A DNA stretch of 47,405 nt from a virus, in the IMG/VR virus record IMGVR_UViG_3300046455_000083, positions 1 through 47,405 of that record; one strand, 5' to 3'. Both the position numbers and the translations under genes were made by a program. The number at the start of each line of letters is the position of its first letter. Position 1 is the first letter of the stretch. Positions 7,673-15,792 of this stretch are shown piece after piece. The notes under the pieces are model-generated. The model ran no database searches. It worked only from the letters and a program-made list of their open reading frames with translations, and had not been told where the DNA came from.

Positions 7673-9013
7673 TTACTTGTACGCGTCAGCACCCGTGATT
7701 TTCGCAGCGATACCAGCGCGGCGGGGCGCCCAATTGATAAATTGACCGATCTTCACGGCAACTTGGTTAGTCTGGAACATCGAGACAGGGGTAGATACTG
7801 CGCTATCCGGCGTGCTATCCATAATCAAGGACGCTTCACGCGAGTAGTCGATTTCCGGACCCGCGTCCTCTGAGAGGTACACTTCATTCGGGAGAATGAT
7901 TTGAATAACCGTACCAGCAACGTTATTCGACGTGATAACCGGGAAGCCTTCCAACGTACCACCGTTAAGGTCCAGACCTGGGAACCACTTACCACCCAGC
8001 GGGTTACGCAGCGAACCCAAATGAAGCGCGCGAGCAGGCGACATAAGTAGACGGATGCCAGCAACCGGGAGGTTAGCCGTAATCATCGGTGCGATAGCCG
8101 TTTGCAAGTCCGCGATAAGGTCAAGTGCCGATTGCGACCCAGCAGTAGTACCAAGAGTTGAACCCGAAGCAACCGGAGTAACGCCATTGAATAGGCCAGC
8201 AGGGCTAGAAGCCGTAGCCGCACCAGCGCCGAGGAACGTAGCGTCCAGACCTTGTGCCGTAGCTTCAACCAAGTTCGAGAGAACAAGCGCCTCAACAGCC
8301 GGGTTAGAGAACTTGATAATCTCGTCCGAGAATGCCGAAATTGCGAATACCTTATTCCAACCAAGGTTCACATTGAAGAACGAAGCGGACGTAACCGGAG
8401 TGTTCTTAGCTTCGCCAACCCAGCCGACTTGCGTTCCACCGTTCATACCGTTAATACGGACGTTGAACGGAATCTTGCGCATACCTTCAAGACGACCAAG
8501 CACCGTTTGCGGATACAGAAGTTCGATAAAGTCCGCTGCGTACAGTTCCGGGTACACCAAGTTACCAGCCCACGCGGGAACCGAGGTAGTACCAGCAGCA
8601 ACAGCAGCCTTAACAACGCTGTTCACAACCGCGTCATCCTTGTAATGCTTAGCCGCCATTTGTTCAGCAAGCATAAGGTTACCGCGAGCAGCCATAAGCG
8701 TAAGAGCAACGCGGGCGACAGCCGCGCCTTTAGGGGCATTCGACTTGACCGCACCGATTACCGGCTCGACGGCCGTAGTCGTGACCTTAGCAACCGCGAC
8801 AGCTTGAGCAGCCATCGACTTTTCAACCGTCTTCAGGCGGGCCAATTCTGCAGCACCGTCCGTAAGTTCCTTTTCGAACGCGTTAAACTGCGTTACTTCT
8901 TCGTCCGTAAGTGCAACATCACCATTAACCGACTTAACGACCAACTCGTTACGCGCGGTTTCAGCTTGTGCCAGACGTGCCGTAAGGGCTTTGATTTTTT
9001 CAGCGATAGACAA
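7673..9013 (-). CDS. Major capsid protein (HK97 gp5 family)
   Basis: The 446-residue protein has an N-terminal coiled-coil delta domain (about residues 1-115, beginning MSIAEKIKALTARLAQAETA), which acts as an internal scaffold and is removed by the prohead protease, followed by the HK97 fold: FIELLYPQTVLGRLEGMRKIPF, the E-loop with GWVGEAKNTPVTSASF, and the C-terminal A-domain with FPVITSNNVAGT. The start is TTG with AAGGA upstream, notable for what should be the most abundant structural protein. It directly follows the protease gene. Confidence 0.95.
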   Translation of the reverse strand: MSIAEKIKALTARLAQAETARNELVVKSVNGDVALTDEEVTQFNAFEKELTDGAAELARLKTVEKSMAAQAVAVAKVTTTAVEPVIGAVKSNAPKGAAVARVALTLMAARGNLMLAEQMAAKHYKDDAVVNSVVKAAVAAGTTSVPAWAGNLVYPELYAADFIELLYPQTVLGRLEGMRKIPFNVRINGMNGGTQVGWVGEAKNTPVTSASFFNVNLGWNKVFAISAFSDEIIKFSNPAVEALVLSNLVEATAQGLDATFLGAGAATASSPAGLFNGVTPVASGSTLGTTAGSQSALDLIADLQTAIAPMITANLPVAGIRLLMSPARALHLGSLRNPLGGKWFPGLDLNGGTLEGFPVITSNNVAGTVIQIILPNEVYLSEDAGPEIDYSREASLIMDSTPDSAVSTPVSMFQTNQVAVKIGQFINWAPRRAGIAAKITGADAYK

Positions 9014-9024
9014 TTTAGTAGTCC

Positions 9025-9606
9025 TTAATATTTACGATACGAAAGGTCAAGCTTGACCAGACGCGGGGTTTTTACAACGGGTTGCACTACCGGGTTTTCG
9101 CCCGTTACTTCTACTACTTCGGTTACTGTCGTAACCTCAGCAGCTTCTAAACTCTTGAATGCTGAGATAAGAGCCTCCGCATTACACGGCACCGTTACTA
9201 GGGAAAGCTCATGTACACTGGCCTTTGTGTAATGCACGCCGCCACTTGCGAGACCGCTGTACTCATCAGGACGAAACCCGATACTTACGCCTTTAACCAG
9301 CCCAGTCTTTACGGAGTCCCATGCTTCATCGGTCCTATCCTTAACAACGCCGGGTTCGGTCAACTTAGGAAGCTGTGCAGTAAAGGGGAGACCTTTATCC
9401 GTGGCTACTCCGAATTGCACCGTACCAACCGGCATGTCATGCTTGTGCATCCACAGCAGGGGAACTTCAGGAGCAAACGTGAGCCCCTTAGGCTCTACGA
9501 TGTCCTTAACCCTATCCGGGGTAGGAGTTGAGGCGATACCCTCAATAATCCGTTGTTCCTCGTCTACGGACTTGATAAGCACCGCAGAGAACATTCTGTT
9601 TTTCAT
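9025..9606 (-). CDS. Prohead maturation protease (HK97 family)
   Basis: The 193-residue protein matches the U35/HK97 prohead protease family: ASTPTPDRVKDIVEPKGL near the N-terminus (the GxxSTxxxDRxxDxVxP motif), catalytic His in MHKHDMPVG (His54 or His56) and catalytic Ser108 in GVSIGF, then HELSLVTVPCNAEALI. It cleaves the capsid delta domain during head maturation. ATG start, 12 bp after it the capsid gene begins. Confidence 0.95.
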   Translation of the reverse strand: MKNRMFSAVLIKSVDEEQRIIEGIASTPTPDRVKDIVEPKGLTFAPEVPLLWMHKHDMPVGTVQFGVATDKGLPFTAQLPKLTEPGVVKDRTDEAWDSVKTGLVKGVSIGFRPDEYSGLASGGVHYTKASVHELSLVTVPCNAEALISAFKSLEAAEVTTVTEVVEVTGENPVVQPVVKTPRLVKLDLSYRKY

Positions 9607-9615
9607 TCGTTTTCC

Positions 9616-10119
9616 TTAGCCGTGACAGGCGAACTCCCCATGTAGGCTTTGCCGGTACGCCTGCAACGCTGTCTCCGCAGCGGCGGAATCCGAGAAGTAC
9701 CCGATATGCTTAGCCTTGTTATTGATAGAGATAGTGGCCCGCCACTTTCCCTTACTCTTGCTCCATCCCACACCCTTAATACCGGAGGTGTTATGACTGG
9801 GGACGGGCGTGTTGTACATGTTCTGTGCCTTAGTAGCGGGGCGCATGTTGTCCCACCGATTGTCAGAACGATCTAAGTTCTTATGGTCAATACAGTGAGT
9901 AGGCCATTCGCCAGTCATGTACATCCATACGAGACGGTGCGCTTGGTGCTTACCCTCTGCCAAGCCAACGCGGATATATCCAGTAGTACAATCCACTGTG
10001 CCAGCCGGTTGCCCTACTACCGTTTTCCTTCCCACCTTTGTACGCCATGTCAATGCGCCGGAATCTGGGCAGTAGTTGAGTACTTCCCGGAGGTACGCCT
10101 GAGTAATTTCTGTTTTCAT
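9616..10119 (-). CDS. HNH endonuclease with AP2 DNA-binding domain
   Basis: The 167-residue protein has an HNH_3 core (HRLVWMYMTGEWPTHCIDHKN, then NRWDNMR) at residues 60-95 and an AP2-like domain (SGIKGVGWSKSKGKWRATI) at about 110-130. This pairing is typical of free-standing homing endonucleases. It is wedged between terL and the protease gene, where some HK97-like phages keep an HNH protein needed for cos cleavage, so a packaging role is possible. A clear paralogue lies at 18256-18753. Confidence 0.9.
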   Translation of the reverse strand: MKTEITQAYLREVLNYCPDSGALTWRTKVGRKTVVGQPAGTVDCTTGYIRVGLAEGKHQAHRLVWMYMTGEWPTHCIDHKNLDRSDNRWDNMRPATKAQNMYNTPVPSHNTSGIKGVGWSKSKGKWRATISINNKAKHIGYFSDSAAAETALQAYRQSLHGEFACHG

Positions 10120-10131
10120 TCGTCCTCTAGG

Positions 10132-11730
10132 TCAATAAACCATTGGTACACCTAAGTTTTCGTCGCCCGCAGCTAGTACGACCGCACCAGCAGCCATTAC
10201 CATTGCAACAAGCCCGTCAATGCGCCCCGTAGCTTTCTGTTTATCAAGTTTCCGGTTTCCCGCTGCGTCTTTAACGACTACGCCATTAGCCGCGCACATC
10301 GTTAAGACCGGATGCATACCGTGGGCAACTTGCGAGTTAAGTAGCCACTCTTCTAATACATCCATAGCCGGAGAAATTGATACGAACCCCTGTCCGAACT
10401 CCACGAGAGGCAGCAAGCCGCCTTCTGACGCGGGTAACTCCGTGTCTATGCCGATATCAGAGAACTCTTTCTTAAGGAGATCGATGCGCCAACGGTCAAA
10501 CGCGATAGAGTGGATGTTTAGGCCGGAGCAAATCTCCGCAATGTCGCGGGCCACGAACTCATAGTCCACGGTCTTACCGGGAGTCGTGCGTAAGTAGCCT
10601 TGCTTAACCCACATGTCGTAAGGTGTACGGTCTTTATGCGCTCTATCCCGTAAGCCATCTTCTGGAGTCCACGCGTAAGTATGTGTTTGCCATACACCAG
10701 CCACCTTACCCACTAGGACCAACGCGGTTAAGTCGGTACGTGCTGATAGGTCAAGGCCACCGTAGACCAACGTATTTCTATCGAACGGGACTGGCGGTGC
10801 GGCGTTAGCCTTCCACACGTCGCGGGAGATAAACGGAGAATTGACGGATACGCGCTGATTTAAAAGCAAGTTCCGTACAGTGTTCTCCATAGACGGCATA
10901 CGCGCCGCCTGCTTCATCTGTTCTTCTAGGTCTGGTAGAGACCGGAATAATCCTAGAGCCGGGTTAGCATCCGCCCATGCTTGCCTATCGTCTAACTCCG
11001 CATCAGCTTCAGCGCAGTACAGGTGACACACGATACGCGGGTCTCCGCTAGCCTCTGCATCATCTAGCCAGATAGATAGCAAGTCCGCATCTGACGCAGC
11101 CTGTGTGCTAAGTGCGATAAGCAGCGGGTTAGCGTGTGCGCCCTGTGACGTGGTGATAGCGTCGATAAAGTCGGACTGTGGGCCTACAATCTGCCCAATC
11201 TCGTCTAGGATTGCGAGTGCAGGGGATAGACCGTGAGCCGTCTTAGCTTCAGCGGATAGCGCGCGGTATTCCACGTTAAATCTACGACCTACCAGACGCT
11301 TACCGGAAGGCATGATGCTTACCAACGGCTGCAGCGTAGGCGATAAAGACACCATTTTTGCGGCTAGGTTAAACACTAGCGCGGCCTGGTCTCGTGACAT
11401 TGCGCCGGATACGATCTGGCTATTAAGCACAGCCTCTGGGCCGGTAAGGTGTACGAGCAGAATAAATGCGATGGTTGCGCTTTTCGCGTTCTTTCTGGCG
11501 ATACTAAATAACGCCTTTCGAGTAATTGCAACGTTATCGTAAACAGAGTAGAAAAACGCTTCCTGGAAATCCGCTAGCTTTACCTTCTGTCCGACCAACG
11601 CCCCTTCCGGGATAACGCAATTACGTTCAATGAAATACATTGCGCGTTCTGCGCGCGTCAAGTCGTCATATGGGAGGCCACGCCACGCCCTAAGTACGGG
11701 AATGGGGCCGCACTTGTACGGGTTAGCCAA
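10132..11730 (-). CDS. terL: Terminase large subunit
   Basis: The 532-residue protein fits the HK97/P27-type large terminase: ATPase domain with the Walker A-like FSIARKNAKSATIA (about residues 73-86), Walker B LAILDEIGQ (about 171-179), and a nuclease domain containing YGGLDLSARTDLTALV (first catalytic Asp) and later FDRWRID. It translocates and cuts DNA during packaging. The start is TTG (11728-11730) with AAGGA six bases upstream. It follows terS by 16 bp. Confidence 0.95.
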   Translation of the reverse strand: MANPYKCGPIPVLRAWRGLPYDDLTRAERAMYFIERNCVIPEGALVGQKVKLADFQEAFFYSVYDNVAITRKALFSIARKNAKSATIAFILLVHLTGPEAVLNSQIVSGAMSRDQAALVFNLAAKMVSLSPTLQPLVSIMPSGKRLVGRRFNVEYRALSAEAKTAHGLSPALAILDEIGQIVGPQSDFIDAITTSQGAHANPLLIALSTQAASDADLLSIWLDDAEASGDPRIVCHLYCAEADAELDDRQAWADANPALGLFRSLPDLEEQMKQAARMPSMENTVRNLLLNQRVSVNSPFISRDVWKANAAPPVPFDRNTLVYGGLDLSARTDLTALVLVGKVAGVWQTHTYAWTPEDGLRDRAHKDRTPYDMWVKQGYLRTTPGKTVDYEFVARDIAEICSGLNIHSIAFDRWRIDLLKKEFSDIGIDTELPASEGGLLPLVEFGQGFVSISPAMDVLEEWLLNSQVAHGMHPVLTMCAANGVVVKDAAGNRKLDKQKATGRIDGLVAMVMAAGAVVLAAGDENLGVPMVY

Positions 11731-11746
11731 TAGGAATCCTTATTAA

Positions 11747-12208
11747 TCAGACCGCTCGTAGCCTAGGAATGCTTGGGTCGTCCTCAACCTCGCGGGCGGC
11801 AATATCTACGGTCAGCTTGTTACCCGCGTCCCGGCTGCGTCCTTGCGTAGCTTCTGCGTGGACGTGTACAGCCTTGGACAGTGCGATAACTCTACGAGTC
11901 ATTACTTCGAGTAAGTTATGTTTAGGGTTAAGCGTTACAGTGCCCTTAGCATTAACCAGGGTATCGCCTTCCTTTGCAATCTCATTGAGCAACCTGTTAA
12001 TCCCGCTTTGCGTGCGTGCCAAGGTTGCTGCTAAGGCTAAGTCCGCTGGGTTCCATGTGGTGCTAGCTCTAGCCTCTACAATCGCATTCCAGAACGGGAT
12101 AGACTCGTCTGGTAGATCAATATGAGGTGGCGGGCGAATCGGGCCTAGGGCTGCTGCCTGTGCTGCTGCGACTGCGGTAGTTACCGAGTCCGATCTAATA
12201 CGGGCCAT
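11747..12208 (-). CDS. terS: Terminase small subunit (P27 family)
   Basis: The 153-residue protein matches P27-type small terminases: proline-rich segment PPPHIDLPDESIPFWNAIV, the helix pair DLALAATLARTQSGINRLLNEIAKEG, and NPKHNLLEVMTRRVIALSKAV. It recognises viral DNA and recruits TerL. ATG start with TAGGAG upstream. It is the first structural gene of the leftward late operon; upstream is the AT-rich repeat region, a plausible packaging or control site. Confidence 0.92.
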   Translation of the reverse strand: MARIRSDSVTTAVAAAQAAALGPIRPPPHIDLPDESIPFWNAIVEARASTTWNPADLALAATLARTQSGINRLLNEIAKEGDTLVNAKGTVTLNPKHNLLEVMTRRVIALSKAVHVHAEATQGRSRDAGNKLTVDIAAREVEDDPSIPRLRAV

Positions 12209-12236
12209 ATGGACTCCTATATAATGGGCTACGCGC

Positions 12237-12246
12237 GTGCGCGCAC
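12237..12246. other. Perfect palindrome GTGCGCGCAC upstream of terS
   Basis: A 10-bp perfect palindrome embedded in an alternating purine-pyrimidine run, about 30 bp upstream of the terS start. It could be an operator, part of a cos site, or incidental. Confidence 0.35.
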
Positions 12247-12253
12247 AATAGCA

Positions 12254-12490
12254 CTACGGATAACGCCTAAGAGTAGGCCGGTATGCGTAGGACTGCTTTA
12301 CAGCCTCGTAGAGCGGTTTTAGGCCGGGATGGGTATGCAGGTAGCCATAAAGGCAAACTAGCCCGTTGTGGGCGATTCTGGAGCGAATGCGGAGGATTCC
12401 TAAGCGATTCGTTTGCTTTTTCGTGGACTTAGCAATAAAGCGAAGGTACCTGTCGGTGTCCCTGCCTAAATGCGATCTATTCGCATCCAC
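12254..12490 (-). CDS. Possible small basic protein upstream of terS
   Basis: A 78-codon open frame with a GTG start, rich in Arg, Lys and Tyr (RYLRFIAKSTKKQTNRLGIL). No family is recognised and the ribosome-binding site is poor (a G-run directly at the start). It may be a real short gene of the control region or a chance frame. Confidence 0.35.
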   Translation of the reverse strand: MDANRSHLGRDTDRYLRFIAKSTKKQTNRLGILRIRSRIAHNGLVCLYGYLHTHPGLKPLYEAVKQSYAYRPTLRRYP

Positions 12491-12505
12491 CCCCCGTATT
12501 GCTAC

Positions 12506-12708
12506 ACATTCTCATCTATCATTCAATGCGATTGATTCTCATCTATCTAGCTAATGAGATTGATTCGTATCTACAATGGATTGATGCATAACTACGTGAG
12601 AACTGCTGACAGACCACAGTAGCGCTATCGCTAGTGGGCCGGATTGGTATGGTATATGGATGGAGTACAGCAGAACTACTGTATATACAATCTTCGATTG
12701 ATAACTAC
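12506..12708. repeat. Iteron-like direct repeats
   Basis: Five degenerate copies of a motif resembling ATTGATTCTCATCTATC lie at 12506-12520, 12531-12547, 12559-12574, 12580-12595 and 12697-12708 (the last ones closer to ATTGATNNATAACTAC). Spacing of the first four starts is about 21-28 bp. The region is AT-rich and has no convincing long gene. Such arrays serve as replication-initiator sites, small-terminase sites or operators. Confidence 0.6.
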
Positions 12709-12729
12709 TAGATAACTACACTAAGGTAG

Positions 12730-12870
12730 TCACTGAACTAATTCGTAACCGTACTCTTTGCAGTACCACTTAACATCTTCATAGGTAGCGAAGCAACCAT
12801 CTACCAGTTCTTTAGTGGTTAGCTCTAACAAATCATAGTCACTACCTGTCCACTTAGATACTACTTTCAT
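12730..12870 (-). CDS. Small hypothetical protein (46 aa)
   Basis: A compact acidic/aromatic open frame beginning MKVVSKWTGSDYDLLELTTK and ending YGYELVQ, just downstream of a small HNH gene on the same strand. Codon use and composition look protein-like. No family is recognised; the Shine-Dalgarno (GGAAC) is weak. Confidence 0.55.
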   Translation of the reverse strand: MKVVSKWTGSDYDLLELTTKELVDGCFATYEDVKWYCKEYGYELVQ

Positions 12871-12875
12871 GTCTG

Positions 12876-13175
12876 TTAGTTCCAATGATGATTAGGATTA
12901 GTAGGTAATCCATCTACAGTACTACCAGTCTTAATAGTGTACTGTCTATCTGTAGCAGTCTTAAGCTTATGACAACTAGTACATAGATACTGTAGGTTAG
13001 TATCATCATTAGTACCATTATCGTCTAATGCTATAATGTGGTCTACTTCACCATTATTAGTTACTCTGCTACATTTGCAGCAAGTATAGTTATCTCTTAG
13101 CTTAATACGATTACGTTGAGCTATACCTGCTCTACCTGTTAATCTCTTATGTTTTATATTATTATAATTAATCAT
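12876..13175 (-). CDS. Small HNH endonuclease
   Basis: I start at the ATG 13173-13175 (AGGAC about 10 bp upstream) rather than at an in-frame GTG 42 bp earlier; this gives 99 residues. The McrA-type HNH motif is complete: YTCCKCSRV, then GEVDHIIAL (DH), TNLQYLCTSCHKLKT (N and the second CxxCH), so a zinc-bound catalytic core is expected. The gene is distinctly AT-richer than its neighbours, suggesting recent transfer, and unlike the two other HNH genes it has no AP2 domain. Confidence 0.85.
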   Translation of the reverse strand: MINYNNIKHKRLTGRAGIAQRNRIKLRDNYTCCKCSRVTNNGEVDHIIALDDNGTNDDTNLQYLCTSCHKLKTATDRQYTIKTGSTVDGLPTNPNHHWN

Positions 13176-13447
13176 ATAGAGTAGTCCTAGTAACAGGTTA
13201 GTCCAGCGCAGCGGCACTTAATACAATGAAACTACAGGTAACTAATCTTGATGTAGATATTTAGATATAACCTTTGATTTAATTAAATGGGCCGGACTGC
13301 ATACCGACCTGTAGCTACTGGCTAGCCTGCCTGGTGCGATGTGGGCTTTTCCCTCCATCTGGTCTCTGTGGCTTTTCATATCGTGAAATGTGAGCCTGCT
13401 AAGCCAAGCCTGGCATGCGTTTCGTGTTGTGTCCCTTAGATGCCCGC

Positions 13448-14371
13448 TTATACACTCTCAGACGTACCTAGAATCCTCGCTAGCGGGTGCAATGTCTTGC
13501 TCCCAATAATGCTCCATATTTGCTGCGGAGATAATCCCTTAGCTAGCATCCTGCATAATGCTTCGTACCTAAGATCGTTAAAATGTAAATCGCTAAGATT
13601 AGCTCGCTCTACAGTACGAATAAATGCTCTCTGTAATGCCATAGACGATACGCCGTCAAATATGAGACCGTTAGCCTTAATACCTTTGTTCTTTAGAATT
13701 GTTATCATCCGGTCTGAGATAGGGATTAGACGCGTACCAGTTTTACCATTAACTTTTATTATCTTCTTATGTAGGTCCACATCAGACCAATCTAGTTTGA
13801 TAATCTCATGTTGCATTAACGCTGTATCGAGAGCAATTATTATGGCGTCTCTAAGATAACCACCACGCGTATTAGCTGCTTCCTCTAGAAGTATATACTC
13901 CTCATAATCGGGAATTCTACGTTCTCTAACTTGGGTAGGCTTAGCGTATGCTGCGGTAACAGGATTACGAGCTAGGTGTATATCAAGTTCCCTTCTAGCA
14001 AACTCGATAGCAGATTGTAGCGTTGCGGTAGCTTCGTTAGGCTCTCGTGAGAATGCGCGCACATCCTCTGGCCGTACCTCTGTAAGCGGGATATTCCACA
14101 GGCTAGATGTCGCCATAGCGGCTAAGGGTAATTGGGTGTTATCTGGCATGTTCATTTTGTAGATAGCCAGTAGCTCGCCAACGGTAAGTATCTCAGCGGG
14201 AGTCGTATCCTGGTCTTGTCCCGCGTCTAGGGAAGCCTCCTTAGTGCTGGCCCAGGCCTCCGCTTCCTCTCTAGTGTCAAACGTCCGGGACCATGTTGGG
14301 TGTCCCTTACGCCGTACCTTGGCTTGCCACGTAGACCCATGCTGACTCTTTCTCTCGCTGATCGTTGCCAT
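13448..14371 (-). CDS. Catalytically degenerate tyrosine recombinase (integrase-like)
   Basis: The 307-residue protein has full integrase architecture: an N-terminal arm-binding type domain (GSTWQAKVRRKGHPTWSRTF), a SAM-like core-binding region (about 60-145), and a catalytic-domain fold (LDWSDVDL, KVNGKTGTRLIPIS, LHFNDLRYE). By position most catalytic residues are replaced: first Arg by Met186, HxxR His by Asn265, GH His by Ser291, and the tyrosine by Ile300. Only Lys210 and Arg268 remain. It should fold and bind DNA but not recombine. It is transcribed divergently from the early operon, so a repressor-like role is conceivable (inference). Confidence 0.85.
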   Translation of the reverse strand: MATISERKSQHGSTWQAKVRRKGHPTWSRTFDTREEAEAWASTKEASLDAGQDQDTTPAEILTVGELLAIYKMNMPDNTQLPLAAMATSSLWNIPLTEVRPEDVRAFSREPNEATATLQSAIEFARRELDIHLARNPVTAAYAKPTQVRERRIPDYEEYILLEEAANTRGGYLRDAIIIALDTALMQHEIIKLDWSDVDLHKKIIKVNGKTGTRLIPISDRMITILKNKGIKANGLIFDGVSSMALQRAFIRTVERANLSDLHFNDLRYEALCRMLAKGLSPQQIWSIIGSKTLHPLARILGTSESV

Positions 14372-14406
14372 TGCATTCCCTGTGTAGTTATGTGTGTCTA
14401 CGCGTG

Positions 14407-14435
14407 ACTCTAACTGAGGAGTAACCCTGTGTCAA
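14407..14435 (-). promoter_or_regulatory. Predicted sigma70 promoter of the integrase-like gene
   Basis: On the minus strand a perfect TTGACA (plus 14430-14435) lies exactly 17 bp from TAGAGT (plus 14407-14412, four of six matches), about 35 bp before the ATG. The flanking plus-strand sequence GGGACATG (14446-14453) also occurs in the operator of the promoter at 34847. Confidence 0.65.
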
Positions 14436-14626
14436 CAATTATTTAGGGACATGTTCAGACGAATTGGCCCGGTTTACGGTTTCTAATCGGCCTATAGGTA
14501 GCTGTAAGACGGCGCATAGTGGCTATACGTGTTCTGTGTCCAGGACTGTATAGAGACCGGAACACTATTAGTATGAGGAATGCGTAAAGTTAAATATCGT
14601 GCCAGATCGCGGCCTTGTAAGCGAGC

Positions 14627-14672
14627 GGGACACCTAAAAGTCCTTGACACAACTCCGCGTCTCGCGTACATT
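14627..14672 (+). promoter_or_regulatory. Early promoter with shared operator (copy C)
   Basis: GGGAC (14627-14631), seven bases, AGTCC (14639-14643), then directly TTGACA (14644-14649), 17 bp, and TACATT (14667-14672). The same arrangement with identical spacing occurs at 34847 and 38748. The -35 box is perfect. It drives the long rightward early operon starting at 14983. The GGAC/GTCC inverted repeat abutting the -35 box is a likely regulator-binding site. Confidence 0.8.
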
Positions 14673-14924
14673 TCATCCATGCCAACGAACCACGAGAACG
14701 CCGAGTAAGTCAAGGCTGAAAGCGCGGTAAGGGTTCCAAGGCTGTGTAGTAGATAGCAGGAGTGGCGAACCAAATCGCCCGGTTGCCCCGAAGACTACTA
14801 ACGCTACGGGTGTCGTGAACAATTGGAAGTCGGTAGCCGGGACTCAAGGAGTCGTAAGCCGGTCACCCAGCGCTCTGTGATCCCTCTGGGACGGCACCGC
14901 TGGTTCTGCAAGTACCGATGGTTA

Positions 14925-14965
14925 GATTTACCCAGGCTCCTTTATTGAGGGTTCCTGGTTAAATC
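14925..14965 (+). promoter_or_regulatory. Long leader hairpin just upstream of the first early gene
   Basis: GATTTACCCAGG (14925-14936) pairs with CCTGGTTAAATC (14954-14965), 11 of 12 positions, ending 10 bp before the TTAGGAG ribosome site of the first gene. No U-run follows. It may regulate translation, protect the mRNA 5' region or act as an antitermination/processing signal. Confidence 0.65.
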
Positions 14966-14982
14966 ATAGATTAGGAGAACTT

Positions 14983-15420
14983 ATGAAGGGGTTCCAAAAG
15001 GCGGCTACCGCCACAAATCCGTTTGCAGTTCCGTCCGAGTCATACAAGGCTAGGACTGCTATCGCTGCTGCGGCTAATACATGGCAAGACGAGTGCAAGG
15101 CAACTCAGGAAGTTAGGCGAGCGCGGGAGCGGGAGGCGCTGACTATAGATGCGATTAGAGCATTCCCGCTGGGCGGTTACTGCATTCGTGAGGGTGTTGT
15201 ACAGGCGCTAAGGTGGCGTCCCCAGGATAACACGCCGATGCCTTATATAGACTGCGACTCGCTGTTCAATGCTACGCACACGGGGCCGTCTGACAGGCTA
15301 ATCCGGCAGAAAGGGTACAGAGACGCTGGCAAGTCTTCGCCTGTCGCGGTTGAGAGAATCAACGAAAGAATTACAGCGTATAACGCGGAAGCCGCGAAGT
15401 TAGGGCTTATCCAATTGTAG
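14983..15420 (+). CDS. Hypothetical early protein (145 aa)
   Basis: First gene of the early operon, with a strong TTAGGAG site 7 bp before ATG. The N-terminal half is Ala/Arg/Glu-rich and helical (WQDECKATQEVRRAREREAL); the C-terminal half contains LGGYCIREGVVQALRWRPQ. No family is recognised. First position suggests a host-takeover or regulatory role (inference from place only). Confidence 0.85.
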   Translation: MKGFQKAATATNPFAVPSESYKARTAIAAAANTWQDECKATQEVRRAREREALTIDAIRAFPLGGYCIREGVVQALRWRPQDNTPMPYIDCDSLFNATHTGPSDRLIRQKGYRDAGKSSPVAVERINERITAYNAEAAKLGLIQL

Positions 15421-15446
15421 TAGCAACACTAGGACCGGACCAAATA

Positions 15447-15701
15447 ATGTCAAACGGTATCAAATTCAAGCTAGCACATACGGACGGAACTGAAGTCCAA
15501 CCATTGTGGTTTGTTCTGGCGGTAATTCGGAAGCATGGCTTTAGGACGGTTTGCCCTGTCGTACGCAGCGGTTTGGCGGGCTCGTTTCTGCTCGCTACGC
15601 TGGTGTATGTTGGCAACATCGCGGACCGTGTGAGCGCTATGCCGGGCATCTGTGAGGAGCTTGGGGAGGAGTGTACCTGCACTGAACTTACACCCGCTTA
15701 A
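15447..15701 (+). CDS. Hypothetical early protein (84 aa)
   Basis: ATG start with AGGACC upstream. The central part (FVLAVIRKHGF to SGLAGSFLLATLVYVG) is moderately hydrophobic and the C-terminus has three cysteines (CEELGEECTC). Function unknown. It is followed by a terminator-like hairpin. Confidence 0.75.
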   Translation: MSNGIKFKLAHTDGTEVQPLWFVLAVIRKHGFRTVCPVVRSGLAGSFLLATLVYVGNIADRVSAMPGICEELGEECTCTELTPA

Positions 15702-15735
15702 CTCGTTAGTATTCCTGATGTGACACCATTTTACT

Positions 15736-15764
15736 AAGCCTGCTAGCAGCATCAAGCGGGCTTT
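15736..15764 (+). terminator. Terminator-like hairpin in the early operon
   Basis: AAGCCTGC (15736-15743) pairs with GCGGGCTT (15756-15763; one G-U pair) over a 12-nt loop, followed by TTAATCTT. Strength looks moderate, so it may attenuate rather than stop transcription into the downstream early genes. Confidence 0.6.
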
Positions 15765-15792
15765 AATCTTCCCTAGATACTTAGGATAACAA

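Larger units (their letters stand above)
14372..14982. other. Intergenic control region between divergent operons
   Basis: This stretch has no convincing gene. It holds the leftward promoter of the integrase-like gene, the rightward early promoter, a leader of about 300 nt, and several inverted repeats, for example GACTC-AAG-GAGTC near 14843-14856 and a long hairpin at 14925-14965. I see no tRNA or obvious attachment core. Confidence 0.6.

Noticed and set aside
12200-12260. T7-type promoter before terS (CATTATATAGGAG)
   Set aside because: The AGGAG is better explained as the terS ribosome site, and the sequence does not match the upstream regions of the holin or endolysin genes.
14492-14773. 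93-codon minus-strand frame in the control region
   Set aside because: It overlaps the early promoter-operator on the opposite strand, lacks a Shine-Dalgarno and has no recognisable pattern; more likely noncoding.
14760-14920. Possible tRNA or tRNA-like structure in the leader (inverted repeats, a GGTTCG-like string)
   Set aside because: I could not fit a T-loop, anticodon arm and acceptor stem together; no CCA-type end.
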